Source of the DNA: Rhodococcus sp. HM1
Lineage (GTDB): Bacteria > Actinomycetota > Actinomycetes > Mycobacteriales > Mycobacteriaceae
Direction of reading: 5' to 3'
Length of the DNA stretch: 64,000 nt
Assembly: GCF_023218075.1 (NCBI RefSeq)
Contig: NZ_JALPTB010000035.1
Span: 1-64,000, forward strand
Below, piece after piece: positions 24,184 to 31,846 of the stretch. The number at the start of each line of letters is the position of its first letter. Position 1 is the stretch's first letter. The position numbers and the translations under genes are program-made. The notes under the pieces were generated by a model. That model saw only the letters and a list, made by a program, of their open reading frames with translations. It had not been told where the DNA came from and did no database searches.

Positions 24184-25091
24184 AGGTCCCCCAGGTTCAA
24201 TGCGCGGGCCTCGTCGGCGGCCCGGGACGCGGCGGTATGGGCGGTGTAGCGGTCGATCATGTCGCGGCGTGCCCATCCGGCCACCGCCATAAGGCCGCCT
24301 TCGGACCCGCCCGCGGCCAGCCATCGGGCGGCGGCGGTATGGCGGAGCACATGGGGATGGAAGTCGGCTATTCCGGCGAGTTCGGCGCGCCACTTGAGCG
24401 TCTTGTGGAGGGCGTAGTAGCCGAACTCCTTACCGCGGTCGCCCAGCCAGAAGGCGGGGGAGTCGGCCCGTAGATGGCCACGACGTAGGCGGAGGTAACG
24501 GTCGAGGGCCCGCCCGGTCTGGGCTCCGAAGGGCACGGTCCGGCCCTTCCCGCCCTTGCCACGACGGACCACCGCCAGGCCCCGGGTCAGGTCCACATCC
24601 GCGAGTGTGAGACTGGTCACTTCCCCCGCCCGTGCCCCGGTTTCGGCCATGAAACGGATCAACGCCTCGTCGCGTCGGTCGCGCAGGTCCTTCCCGGAAC
24701 ACGCCTTGATCAGCCGTTTGAGTTCGTCCTCGGTCAACGAGGGCGTGACCTTGGTGTCCAGTTTCGGTGCCTTGATTCCCAGGAGTAAGTCCTGGTCGAT
24801 CTCGCCCTCCTCGAGCAACCACGCGGAGAATCGACGCAAGGCCAGTTGGCGGGCCCGGGCGGTGGCGGCTTCGGCTCCCTCCTCGAGGAGGACGGCCACG
24901 AACTCGTTGACGGTCGGGCGGTCCAGTACCGGGGCGGTGCCTGTGTCGTCACACCACGCCAGGAACCGCCGTACCCCGTCGCCGTATTGCTTGACCGTCG
25001 CCGGCGACTTGCGTTCGGCACGCAGATGCAGCACCCACGACTCCAGGAGGGAGCGCAGGTCGAGCGGCGGGGGAGTAGCGCGACGGGCCAT
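24180..25091 (-). CDS. int: Tyrosine site-specific integrase (XerC/D-like)
   Basis: A 303-residue recombinase. The N-terminal SAM-like core-binding domain covers residues about 10-105, the catalytic domain the rest. The full active-site set is visible: R154 (TGARAGEVTSLTLADV), K179 (VRRGKGGKGR), H247-x-x-R250 (HPHVLRHTAAARW), W273 and the nucleophile Y282 (GWARRDMIDRYTAHT). It lies 92 bp from the sigA 3' end and should catalyse integration and excision between the two 10-bp cores. The ATG at 25091 was chosen over a TTG at 25148 inside the hairpin. It appears intact. Confidence 0.93.
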   Translation of the reverse strand: MARRATPPPLDLRSLLESWVLHLRAERKSPATVKQYGDGVRRFLAWCDDTGTAPVLDRPTVNEFVAVLLEEGAEAATARARQLALRRFSAWLLEEGEIDQDLLLGIKAPKLDTKVTPSLTEDELKRLIKACSGKDLRDRRDEALIRFMAETGARAGEVTSLTLADVDLTRGLAVVRRGKGGKGRTVPFGAQTGRALDRYLRLRRGHLRADSPAFWLGDRGKEFGYYALHKTLKWRAELAGIADFHPHVLRHTAAARWLAAGGSEGGLMAVAGWARRDMIDRYTAHTAASRAADEARALNLGDL

Positions 25092-25133
25092 AGAGATATC
25101 TTGACCAAAAGCGCTGTACTTGTCTAACGTGAG

Positions 25134-25165
25134 TGGCCTAGCCCGCAAAAGCGCAGGCTAGGCCA
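25134..25165 (-). terminator. Element-supplied hairpin after sigA
   Basis: Ten-base perfect arms (25134-25143 with 25156-25165), extended inside by CGC/GCG with an AAAA loop and a 2-base bulge, 18 bp beyond the sigA stop. It replaces the ancestral terminator now stranded at 16387-16422 and would insulate the integrase gene from sigA read-through. Confidence 0.65.
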
Positions 25166-25182
25166 CATGTCACCTCGGAGTG

Positions 25183-26556
25183 TCAGTCCAGATAGTCGCG
25201 CAGCACCTGCGAGCGGGACGGGTGCCGCAGCTTCGACATCGTCTTCGACTCGATCTGGCGGATGCGTTCACGCGTCACGCCGTAGACCTGACCGATCTCG
25301 TCGAGCGTACGAGGCTGGCCGTCGGTGAGGCCGAACCGCAGCCGCACGACGCCGGCCTCGCGCTCGGACAGCGTCTCGAGCACCGACTGCAGCTGATCCT
25401 GCAGCAGCGTGAAGGACACGGCGTCGACCGCCACGACGGCCTCGGAGTCCTCGATGAAGTCGCCGAGCTGGCTGTCGCCCTCGTCGCCGATCGTCTGGTC
25501 GAGCGAGATGGGTTCACGCGCGTACTGCTGGATCTCCAGCACCTTCTCCGGCGTGATGTCCATTTCCTTGGCGAGCTCCTCCGGCGTGGGTTCGCGACCC
25601 AGATCCTGGAGCAGCTCACGCTGGATACGGCCGAGCTTGTTGATGACCTCGACCATGTGCACCGGAATACGGATGGTGCGGGCCTGGTCGGCCATCGCGC
25701 GGGTGATGGCCTGACGGATCCACCACGTCGCGTACGTGGAGAACTTGTAGCCCTTGGTGTAGTCGAACTTCTCGACGGCACGGATCAGACCGAGGTTGCC
25801 CTCCTGGATGAGATCCAGGAACGCCATGCCGCGGCCGGTGTAGCGCTTCGCGAGCGAGACGACGAGGCGCAGGTTCGCCTCGAGCAGATGGTTCTTCGCG
25901 CGGTTGCCGTCGCGGCAGATCCAGTTCATGTCCCGGCGCTGAGCGACCGGCAGCTTCTCACCCTTCGCGGCGAGCTCCTGCATCCGGTAGGTCGCGTACA
26001 GGCCGGCCTCGATGCGCTTGGCGAGCTCGACCTCCTCCTCGGCGTTGAGCAGCGCGACCTTGCCGATCTGCTTGAGGTAGGCGCGAACCGAGTCGGCGGA
26101 CGCGGTGAGCTCGGCATCCTTGCGGGCCTGCCGCAGGGCCTCGGACTCCTCCTCGTCCCACACGAAGTCGCCGGACGCCTTGTCCTTCTCGCTGGGCTCG
26201 TCGGTGTCGGTGTCCTCGTCCTCGACGACGATCTCCTCGGCACCCTCGAGGTCGTCCTCGCCGATGTCGAGATCTTCGAGGTCGGTGTCGTCGCCGTCGA
26301 AGTCCTCTTCGCCGGCCGCCTTCGTCGCCTTCTTGGCAGCGGCCTTCTTCGCGGTGGTCTTCTTCGCGGCCTTCTTGGCGGGGGCCTTCTTGGCTGCGGC
26401 CTTCTTCGCGGGGGCCTTCTTGGCTGCGGCCTTCTTCGCCGGCCGCTTCGTGGCGGGTGCGGTACCGGTCGCGGGGTCCGCGGCGGCGCCCGCGGCGTCC
26501 GAGACGGGTGCCGATTCGGCGGAAGAATCAGCGGTGTGGATGTCGGTGGCTGCCAC
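25183..26556 (-). CDS. sigA: Primary RNA polymerase sigma factor SigA
   Basis: A 457-residue housekeeping sigma-70. The N-terminus is a low-complexity Lys/Ala/Pro tract (repeated AKKAPAKKA, about residues 38-80) followed by an acidic segment (region 1.1-like). Region 2 has [17 protein letters not shown] and [13 protein letters not shown]; region 3 has [15 protein letters not shown]; region 4 ends [31 protein letters not shown], given here in two known parts. GTG at 26556 with AAAGGG upstream is the likely start. The last five codons and the stop are provided by the integrated element, with no change in protein sequence. Region 4 is the binding surface for WhiB proteins. Confidence 0.95.
   Translation of the reverse strand: MAATDIHTADSSAESAPVSDAAGAAADPATGTAPATKRPAKKAAAKKAPAKKAAAKKAPAKKAAKKTTAKKAAAKKATKAAGEEDFDGDDTDLEDLDIGEDDLEGAEEIVVEDEDTDTDEPSEKDKASGDFVWDEEESEALRQARKDAELTASADSVRAYLKQIGKVALLNAEEEVELAKRIEAGLYATYRMQELAAKGEKLPVAQRRDMNWICRDGNRAKNHLLEANLRLVVSLAKRYTGRGMAFLDLIQEGNLGLIRAVEKFDYTKGYKFSTYATWWIRQAITRAMADQARTIRIPVHMVEVINKLGRIQRELLQDLGREPTPEELAKEMDITPEKVLEIQQYAREPISLDQTIGDEGDSQLGDFIEDSEAVVAVDAVSFTLLQDQLQSVLETLSEREAGVVRLRFGLTDGQPRTLDEIGQVYGVTRERIRQIESKTMSKLRHPSRSQVLRDYLD
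25184..25202 (-). other. attR: recoded 3' end of sigA with att core
   Basis: The core TAGTCGCGCA lies at 25193-25202. Beyond the crossover the element supplies TAT CTG GAC TGA where the displaced end at attL has TAC CTC GAC TAG, so the protein ending RDYLD is preserved while the DNA differs at third positions and in the stop codon. Confidence 0.9.
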
Positions 26557-26653
26557 GTACGCCCTTTCGTGACGAGGTAGTGCGGCGTCGCGCCAGAGTA
26601 GCTCCGGCGGAGAGGTCTGTCGGGATCGGACCGGTTCACGGCCGGCTGTGCAC

Positions 26654-26679
26654 CATTGTAACGATCGTCGTGACGATCG
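26654..26679 (-). promoter_or_regulatory. Putative sigA promoter with adjoining palindrome
   Basis: Reading toward sigA, TACAAT (26654-26659) resembles a -10 box about 100 bases before the GTG. Just upstream lies an 18-bp palindrome (CGATCGTC/GACGATCG, 26662-26679), which would cover the -12 to -30 zone and could be an operator. It may instead be the ppgK terminator, being 11 bp past the ppgK stop. Confidence 0.4.
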
Positions 26680-26690
26680 ATGTGGCGGAC

Positions 26691-27467
26691 TCAGGGAGTG
26701 ACGCCTGTTTCCGCAGCGTATGCGGCTCCGGCGATGCCTGCGGTGTTGCGGAGTTCGGCCGGTACGACGGGCGTGGTGTTCGTCAGCAACGGAATCCACT
26801 TGTCGCTCTTGCGGCTGATGCCGCCGCCGGCGACGAACAGATCCGGCCACAGCAGCGCCTCGAACCGCGACAGCACCCGGGAAACCTCCTCGGACCATCG
26901 CTTGTAGGACCAGTCCCGGTCCTCCTTCACCTTCGACGACGCGCGATGCTCGGCTTCCTTGCCGTCGATCTCCATGTGACCGAATTCGGTGTTCGGGAGC
27001 AGCACCCCGTGGTTGAGCACCGCCGAACCGATGCCGGTGCCGAACGTCAGCAGGATCACGACACCCTTCACGTTCTTCGCCGCCCCGAACCGGTCCTCGG
27101 CGATACCGGCCGCGTCCGCATCGTTGAGGACCGTCACCTCGCGCCCGCCGAGTGCCTTCGAGAACAGCGCACGCGCGTCGGTCCCGATCCAGGACGGATC
27201 GATGTTCGCGGCCGTCAGGGCGACGCCGCCCCGCACCACGCTCGGAAGGGTCAGACCGACAGGGCCCTGCCATCCGGCCTCGGCGACGATCTCGGTGACC
27301 GTGCCGGCGATGGCGGTGGGTGTCGCCGGTTGGGGAGTGAGGATCTTGATGCGCTCGCCCACCAGCTGTCCGGTGGACAGGTCGACGACGCCACCCTTGA
27401 CGCCGCTGCCGCCGATGTCGATGCCGAAACCGAGATTCGCCGCGTCGGGGCGGGTTTCCTGCGTCAT
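26691..27467 (-). CDS. ppgK: Polyphosphate glucokinase PpgK
   Basis: A 258-residue ROK-family kinase that phosphorylates glucose using polyphosphate (and often ATP). The phosphate-binding motif [17 protein letters not shown] is at residues 13-29, the ROK/glucose region shows [11 protein letters not shown] and [11 protein letters not shown], and the polyphosphate-enzyme signature includes [14 protein letters not shown]. Adjacent to sigA as in mycobacteria (Rv2702). ATG start at 27467. It is divergent from suhB across 110 bp. Confidence 0.93.
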   Translation of the reverse strand: MTQETRPDAANLGFGIDIGGSGVKGGVVDLSTGQLVGERIKILTPQPATPTAIAGTVTEIVAEAGWQGPVGLTLPSVVRGGVALTAANIDPSWIGTDARALFSKALGGREVTVLNDADAAGIAEDRFGAAKNVKGVVILLTFGTGIGSAVLNHGVLLPNTEFGHMEIDGKEAEHRASSKVKEDRDWSYKRWSEEVSRVLSRFEALLWPDLFVAGGGISRKSDKWIPLLTNTTPVVPAELRNTAGIAGAAYAAETGVTP

Positions 27468-27577
27468 CCTCGTGCTCCCTGTCGTGTGTGGATGGGCGTC
27501 GCTCGTGCCGTCACATTAGTGCGAACCCGGCCGGGCCGTGGGTGGTGTGCGGGCGTGGCGTGTGTTCGGATGGGCGG

Positions 27578-28495
27578 GTGAGCGAATTCCAGCCACCGGA
27601 CGCCCTCCGCGTCCCCGATGTCACCGACGCGGCCGACTCCGGCGATCACGAGGCGCTGCGCGCGGTGGCGGTGGCGGTGGCGGTGGAAGCCGCCACCCAC
27701 GTCCGTGCCCGCCGACGCGAACTGTTCGGGTCGGATCCCGCCGCCGAGGCCGGTGCGGTCCGGACGAAGTCGACGATCACCGATCCCGTCACGATCGCGG
27801 ACACCGAGAGCGAGGATCTGATCCGCCGACGGCTGACGCAGCTGCGCCCGGGCGACGGATTCCTGGGTGAGGAAGGCGGCGGCGATGCCGCGACGGGCGA
27901 GTTCCGTGTGCGGTGGGTCGTCGACCCCGTCGACGGCACGGTGAACTTCCTGTACGGGATCCCGGCGTTCGCGGTGTCGGTGGCCGCGCAGATCGACGGA
28001 CGTTCGGTCGCCGGGGCGGTCGTCGACGTGACCACGGGCGACACGTACTCGGCGGCGGCCGGTGGCGGAGCCACGCTGACCACCGCGGACGGCTTCGTCA
28101 CGACCCTGCGCTGCACGCCGGTCACCGACGTGCGGCTGGCCCTCGTGGCGACGGGGTTCTCCTATGACGCCGACCGCAGGGCCCACCAGGGCCGGCTCGT
28201 CGCCGAGTTGCTGCCACGGGTGCGCGACATCCGGAGGATCGGCGCCGCCGCGCTCGACCTGTGCATGGTCGCGGCGGGCCGGCTCGACGCCCACTACGAG
28301 CACGGGCTGAATCCGTGGGACTGGGCGGCCGGTGCGCTCGTCGCTGCGGAGGCGGGAGCGTCGCTCCGGCTGCCCGCCGGGTTCGGTACCGACGGGGAAC
28401 TCACCGTGGCGGCCGCTCCGGGCATCGCCGAGGAGTTCCTGGCCATGCTGACCGAGATCGGAGCCGACGCTCCGATCACGTCCCGGCGGGGGTAG
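27578..28495 (+). CDS. suhB: Inositol monophosphatase family protein SuhB
   Basis: A 305-residue Mg2+-dependent phosphatase; in mycobacteria SuhB makes inositol used for phosphatidylinositol and mycothiol. Family motifs are LGEEGG (metal site), WVVDPVDGTVNFLYGIPAF (about 113-131) and the C-terminal GLNPWDWAAGALVAAEAG. The GTG at 27578 was chosen over a longer frame. The N-terminal region contains a GGTGGC hexamer repeat encoding AVAVAVAVE (27662-27689). It ends 3 bp before the converging cei stop. Confidence 0.9.
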   Translation: MSEFQPPDALRVPDVTDAADSGDHEALRAVAVAVAVEAATHVRARRRELFGSDPAAEAGAVRTKSTITDPVTIADTESEDLIRRRLTQLRPGDGFLGEEGGGDAATGEFRVRWVVDPVDGTVNFLYGIPAFAVSVAAQIDGRSVAGAVVDVTTGDTYSAAAGGGATLTTADGFVTTLRCTPVTDVRLALVATGFSYDADRRAHQGRLVAELLPRVRDIRRIGAAALDLCMVAAGRLDAHYEHGLNPWDWAAGALVAAEAGASLRLPAGFGTDGELTVAAAPGIAEEFLAMLTEIGADAPITSRRG

Positions 28496-28498
28496 CGC

Positions 28499-29182
28499 TC
28501 AGCAGCGTGCCGTGCGTGCGGCGGCGAGCAGATCGATGTCCAGCGGAGCGGTCTGCCCGTCGACCGGCGCCTCCCGCAGTGCCTGCAGGACCTCCTCGGC
28601 GTCGGCGTTGGGGGAGATCTCGCGCGAGTAGGTGCCCAGCGCCAGGTCGACGGTGTCGTCGGTGCGGGTGTCCTGGATCAGTTCGGCACACGGCGCGACC
28701 AGCCAGACGGTGCTGGCGGCGGCGAGCCCGTCGGGACCGAACCGGATCTGACCGTGGCACTGCATGTTCTGATCGACGTAGACCGGGTCGTTGCCGGCCT
28801 GCACGTCGGGAGCGCTCGCGAAGCCGTAGTCACCGAGCTGGGCCGCGACGTGCGTGGCCTGACCACGTTCGCCGTTGGCGTTGAACACGCGCACCCGGGT
28901 CGCGGCCACCGGGGCGGGTTCCACGTCGAGCAGCGTCGAACGGCTCACGACCTCCCCGAGCGGCGCCGGCTCGGGCCCGCCCGGTTCGGTCGCCGCGGTC
29001 GGCGGGGCATTGCACGCGACCGTCGTCGTGTCCGGCTCCGACGACGAGAACACCGAGATCCAGACCACCATCGTGATCGCCGCCAGGATCGCGAACAGGA
29101 CGGCGACCGGGGCCGTGCGTCGCCGGACGAAGGGCCGGCCGCGCTTGTCCGTCGCGCTGCCCTCGGTGATCAGGGAAACCAC
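28499..29182 (-). CDS. cei: Envelope integrity protein Cei (LytR_C domain)
   Basis: A 227-residue membrane-anchored protein: short cytoplasmic N-terminus with RRRTAPV, one transmembrane helix (about 25-44), then an extracytoplasmic LytR C-terminal-type domain (VRVFNANGERGQATHVAAQLGDYGF) with several cysteines. The mycobacterial homologue Rv2700 is needed for envelope integrity and virulence. GTG start at 29182. It keeps the mycobacterial order suhB-cei-DUF4193. Confidence 0.88.
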   Translation of the reverse strand: MVSLITEGSATDKRGRPFVRRRTAPVAVLFAILAAITMVVWISVFSSSEPDTTTVACNAPPTAATEPGGPEPAPLGEVVSRSTLLDVEPAPVAATRVRVFNANGERGQATHVAAQLGDYGFASAPDVQAGNDPVYVDQNMQCHGQIRFGPDGLAAASTVWLVAPCAELIQDTRTDDTVDLALGTYSREISPNADAEEVLQALREAPVDGQTAPLDIDLLAAARTARC

Positions 29183-29548
29183 GCCGCCCTGCCTCTCGTC
29201 GTTCTGTGTGGGGTGCGGACATCACTGTAGAGGTCGCACCCGCGTGTCACGAGGAGGCGGTCGGCCCCAGGAATGTCTCGAGTTGCTGTGGTGTTGATGA
29301 CAATTGATCGTCAATTCGCGCACACGCCCGAAACGGTTGAGAAATTCGCCTCTCCGTCGGCTATTGTTCGGCGGCCCGGTCGTCGAGGGAGGCGGCCACA
29401 AGGGTTCGGAAACGGAAGCCCCGGGTATGTCCGAGACCGGGACACCACCAGCGGGAACTTCCCGTGACAGTCGGGCGTTGCCCTGGCCGGAGAGCACCAA
29501 CAGGGCTCGCCGGAAGAGCATCGGCACGAGGACTAGAGGTAAGAGGAT
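29183..29548. promoter_or_regulatory. Divergent promoter region of cei and the DUF4193 gene
   Basis: 366 bp without ORFs between divergent starts. It contains the symmetric site AATTGA-TCG-TCAATT (29302-29316) in an AT-rich pocket, a candidate operator. The rest shows no other convincing structure. Confidence 0.45.
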
Positions 29549-29851
29549 ATGGCGACTGACTACGACGCACCGAGGCGAACCGACAGCGACGAGGTGTCGG
29601 AGGATTCACTCGAGGAACTGAAGGCGCGACGCAACGAGGCGCAGTCCGCGGTCGTAGACGTCGACGAATCGGATACGGCCGAATCGTTCGAACTTCCCGG
29701 AGCAGACCTCTCCGGTGAGGAACTGTCGGTCCGGGTCGTTCCGAAGCAGGCCGACGAGTTCACCTGCTCGAGCTGTTTCCTGGTTCACCACCGGAGCCGG
29801 CTCGCGAGCGAGGAGAACGGCGTCCTGATCTGCCGGGACTGCGCGGCCTGA
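29549..29851 (+). CDS. DUF4193 protein (small zinc-ribbon type)
   Basis: A 100-residue acidic protein with MATDYDAPR at the N-terminus and a C-terminal CSSCFLVHHRSRLA...ICRDC zinc ribbon, the hallmark of DUF4193, universal in mycobacteria (Rv2699c). Function is unknown; abundance in related species suggests a transcription-linked role, which I cannot confirm here. The ATG at 29549 follows AGAGGTAAGAGGAT. Confidence 0.9.
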   Translation: MATDYDAPRRTDSDEVSEDSLEELKARRNEAQSAVVDVDESDTAESFELPGADLSGEELSVRVVPKQADEFTCSSCFLVHHRSRLASEENGVLICRDCAA

Positions 29852-29912
29852 CGGCTGCGCCGGGGACAGCGGGAGACACGGCCCCGCGGTCCCCGGAGAG
29901 AACGTGGCCGTG

Positions 29913-30416
29913 TCAGCTCTTCGAGGTGTCCGCACATCCCAAGGCGGCCAGCAGTTCTGCTGGCCGCCTTGTGCTGACCAGCCAATAGGGTGTCGGATCG
30001 TCCGGATCGTTCAGGACGACCAGCGCCATCGTGCCCACCCACGGCCGATGGGAGACGTAGGCGGCCGGATCGAGCTGCCGGCCCATGGCTGCACTCTTCG
30101 CGCTGGCGGGAACGACGACACCGCGGGCGATCACGTCGATCGGCAGGTGAGCGCGGTCGACGACGAGCTCACCGCCGACCACCCGGATCTCCTTCCGGGA
30201 CAGCCACCACAGGATCCACACCGGAACGATCAGCAGGACCACGTAGGGCAGCCAATCCGGCAGGGCGCGAGCTGCCATGTTCAGCTCGGCGGCGAGCAAG
30301 GCGGCCACACCGAAGCCGAGGGGCCACCACCACAGAGGCACCCACAGACGTTCGGAGTAGGCCGGGGAACCGGTCGCGCTGCGGGCGGCGGCCCCGGGAC
30401 GAGATGATTCAGACAC
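29913..30416 (-). CDS. DUF3093 membrane protein
   Basis: A protein of about 167 residues with a YSERLWVPLWWWPLGF start to the domain, two membrane helices (GVAALLAAELNMA and YVVLLIVPVWILWWL) and a soluble beta domain ending VLNDPDDPTPYWLVSTRRPAELLAAL. Matches DUF3093 (Rv2698 position). Start uncertain: GTG at 30416 or GTG at 30440; neither has a clear ribosome site, and the shorter one gives the usual length. Confidence 0.85.
   Translation of the reverse strand: MSESSRPGAAARSATGSPAYSERLWVPLWWWPLGFGVAALLAAELNMAARALPDWLPYVVLLIVPVWILWWLSRKEIRVVGGELVVDRAHLPIDVIARGVVVPASAKSAAMGRQLDPAAYVSHRPWVGTMALVVLNDPDDPTPYWLVSTRRPAELLAALGCADTSKS
29940..29971 (+). terminator. Hairpin inside the 3' end of the DUF3093 gene
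   Basis: 15-bp perfect inverted repeat (29940-29954 with 29957-29971) around TT, about 90 bp past the DUF4193 stop and within the last codons of the converging gene. It can terminate DUF4193 transcription, and the DUF3093 codons double as terminator DNA. Confidence 0.5.
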
Positions 30417-30457
30417 GTCGTTCAGAGTAGTCGCCTGCACGGGTAGTCTCGGTCCAC

Positions 30458-30928
30458 GTGACCGAGCTACCAGCCATCCCGCTTCGCCGTCTCGACCCGG
30501 GAATCCCCGTGCCGCGTCGGGCCCACGCCGGTGACGCCGGCGTCGACCTGTGCACCACCTCCGACGTGACCATCGAACCGGGCAGGCGGGTGCTGGTCGG
30601 AACCGGCATCGCGGTGGCGCTGCCGATCGGCACCGTCGGGCTGATCCACCCGCGGTCCGGCCTGGCTGCGAAGTTCGGCCTGTCCGTCGTGAACACCCCC
30701 GGCACCATCGACGCCGGCTATCGCGGCGAGATCAAGGTCTGCCTGATCAACCACGATCCGGAACAGCCGATCGAACTGCGGCGCGGCGATCGCATCGCGC
30801 AACTCGTCGTCCAGAAGGTCGAGCTCGTGGATTTCGTGGAGGTCGACGAACTCGACGGAACGACTCGCGGCGCGGGCGGATACGGATCGAGCGGCGGGCA
30901 CGCCGGGCTCGTCAAGGAAGGTATGTGA
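30458..30928 (+). CDS. dut: dUTP diphosphatase
   Basis: A 156-residue trimeric dUTPase that hydrolyses dUTP to dUMP and pyrophosphate. All five motifs are present: HAGDAGVDL (I), [13 protein letters not shown] (II), [18 protein letters not shown] (III), [12 protein letters not shown] (IV) and the C-terminal [12 protein letters not shown] arm (V). The GTG at 30458 is 8 bases after a TAGTCT box (30444-30449), suggesting a leaderless mRNA. Followed one base later by the DUF3710 gene in one operon. Confidence 0.95.
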   Translation: MTELPAIPLRRLDPGIPVPRRAHAGDAGVDLCTTSDVTIEPGRRVLVGTGIAVALPIGTVGLIHPRSGLAAKFGLSVVNTPGTIDAGYRGEIKVCLINHDPEQPIELRRGDRIAQLVVQKVELVDFVEVDELDGTTRGAGGYGSSGGHAGLVKEGM

Positions 30929-30929
30929 C

Positions 30930-31775
30930 ATGTTCGGACGCCGTAAGAAGAACCGCGCCGAGTCCACCTACGTCGACGACGCCGCCTACGACTACGACGA
31001 GCACGACGACGAGGCCGGCGGTAATCCGCCCGCACCGGGAACCGGTCCGTTCGACATCGACGACATCGGTGAGGACGCGATCGGCACGACCCGGCTCGAC
31101 CTCGGTTCGGTTCTCGTGCCCATTCCGCCGGGCGGGCAGATCCAGGTCGAGATGGCGCAGAACGGCGCACCGCAGGCCGTGCACCTGGTGACCCAGTACG
31201 GCCGGATCACTGTGACGGCCTACGCGGCACCCAAGTCGCCCGGCCAGTGGCGCGAAGTCGCAGGCGAGCTCGCAGACACACTGCGCAACGACAATGCGAC
31301 CGTGAGCATCGAGGACGGCCCCTGGGGTCGTGAACTGCACGGCGTCACCCCGAACGCCGACCTGCGGTTCATCGGCGTGGACGGGTACCGCTGGATGATC
31401 CGCTGTGTAGTGGCGGGACCGTCCGGTGCGGTCGCCGCGAACGCACCGCTGGTGGAAATCGCGCGGGCGGTCGTCGCCGACACCGTCGTCCGCCGCGGCA
31501 CCGATCCGCATCCGGTACGCACGCCGCTCCCGGTTGTGCTTCCGAAGGTGCTGGCCGAGCAGCTCGCTGCGGCCGCCCAGCAGCAACAGCAGGCCCAGCA
31601 GCAGGCCCAGCAGCAGCGGCTTCAGCAGGGACAGATGCCACCGCAGCCGGGTGGGCAGCAGATCCCCGGCCGGCAGCCGGGAGCCCCGCTGACCCCGCCT
31701 CGGACACCCGCGCCGCAACCGCCGCGACCGCGACGGGGTGAGTCCGGCTCGGCCATGCAGCAGCTCGGCTTCTGA
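30930..31775 (+). CDS. DUF3710 domain-containing protein
   Basis: A 281-residue protein (Rv2696c family). A basic start MFGRRKKN and acidic linker lead to the DUF3710 domain (DDIGEDAIGTTRLDLGSVLVPIP onward, about residues 48-205), then a glutamine-rich tail (QQQQAQQQAQQQRLQQGQ, about 215-232) and a proline-rich end. Function is unknown; it is always close to dut and the OB-fold protein in this order. Cotranscribed with dut. Confidence 0.87.
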   Translation: MFGRRKKNRAESTYVDDAAYDYDEHDDEAGGNPPAPGTGPFDIDDIGEDAIGTTRLDLGSVLVPIPPGGQIQVEMAQNGAPQAVHLVTQYGRITVTAYAAPKSPGQWREVAGELADTLRNDNATVSIEDGPWGRELHGVTPNADLRFIGVDGYRWMIRCVVAGPSGAVAANAPLVEIARAVVADTVVRRGTDPHPVRTPLPVVLPKVLAEQLAAAAQQQQQAQQQAQQQRLQQGQMPPQPGGQQIPGRQPGAPLTPPRTPAPQPPRPRRGESGSAMQQLGF

Positions 31776-31800
31776 ACCCCGGAGCTCGGCTTCCGAACCC
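31762..31800 (+). repeat. 21-bp tandem duplication across the DUF3710 stop codon
   Basis: AGCTCGGCTTCYGAACCC occurs at 31762-31779 and 31783-31800, period 21. In the first copy the variable base is T and forms the TGA stop; in the second it is C, giving CGA. The duplication sits exactly on the gene end. Confidence 0.7.
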
Positions 31801-31835
31801 GGCGGGAGCCGCAACCTGCGCATCCGCCGGGTTCG
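31794..31835. terminator. Hairpin between converging DUF3710 and acyltransferase genes
   Basis: 12-bp perfect arms (31794-31805 with 31824-31835) separated by an 18-base loop. The arm on the left is built from the second copy of the 21-bp duplication. Confidence 0.55.
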
Positions 31836-31846
31836 TCGCCTCCGGC

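Larger units (their letters stand above)
16450..25202 (-). mobile_element. 8.7-kb integrated phage-satellite-like element in the sigA 3' end
   Basis: Distance between equivalent att positions is 8743 bp. Almost all genes read on the minus strand. In transcriptional order they are integrase and a 126-aa ORF; 91-aa and 41-aa ORFs and a RepA-like ATPase; a 172-aa zinc-type ORF; a 92-aa ORF, a WhiB-like protein, a 105-aa ORF and a P27 small terminase; and the HK97 capsid. One 88-aa ORF near attL is on the plus strand. No portal, large terminase, protease, tail or lysis gene is present. The operons are intact with overlapping starts, which argues against simple decay. The plan resembles mini-prophages such as phiRv1/phiRv2 or capsid-encoding phage satellites. 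Confidence 0.85.
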
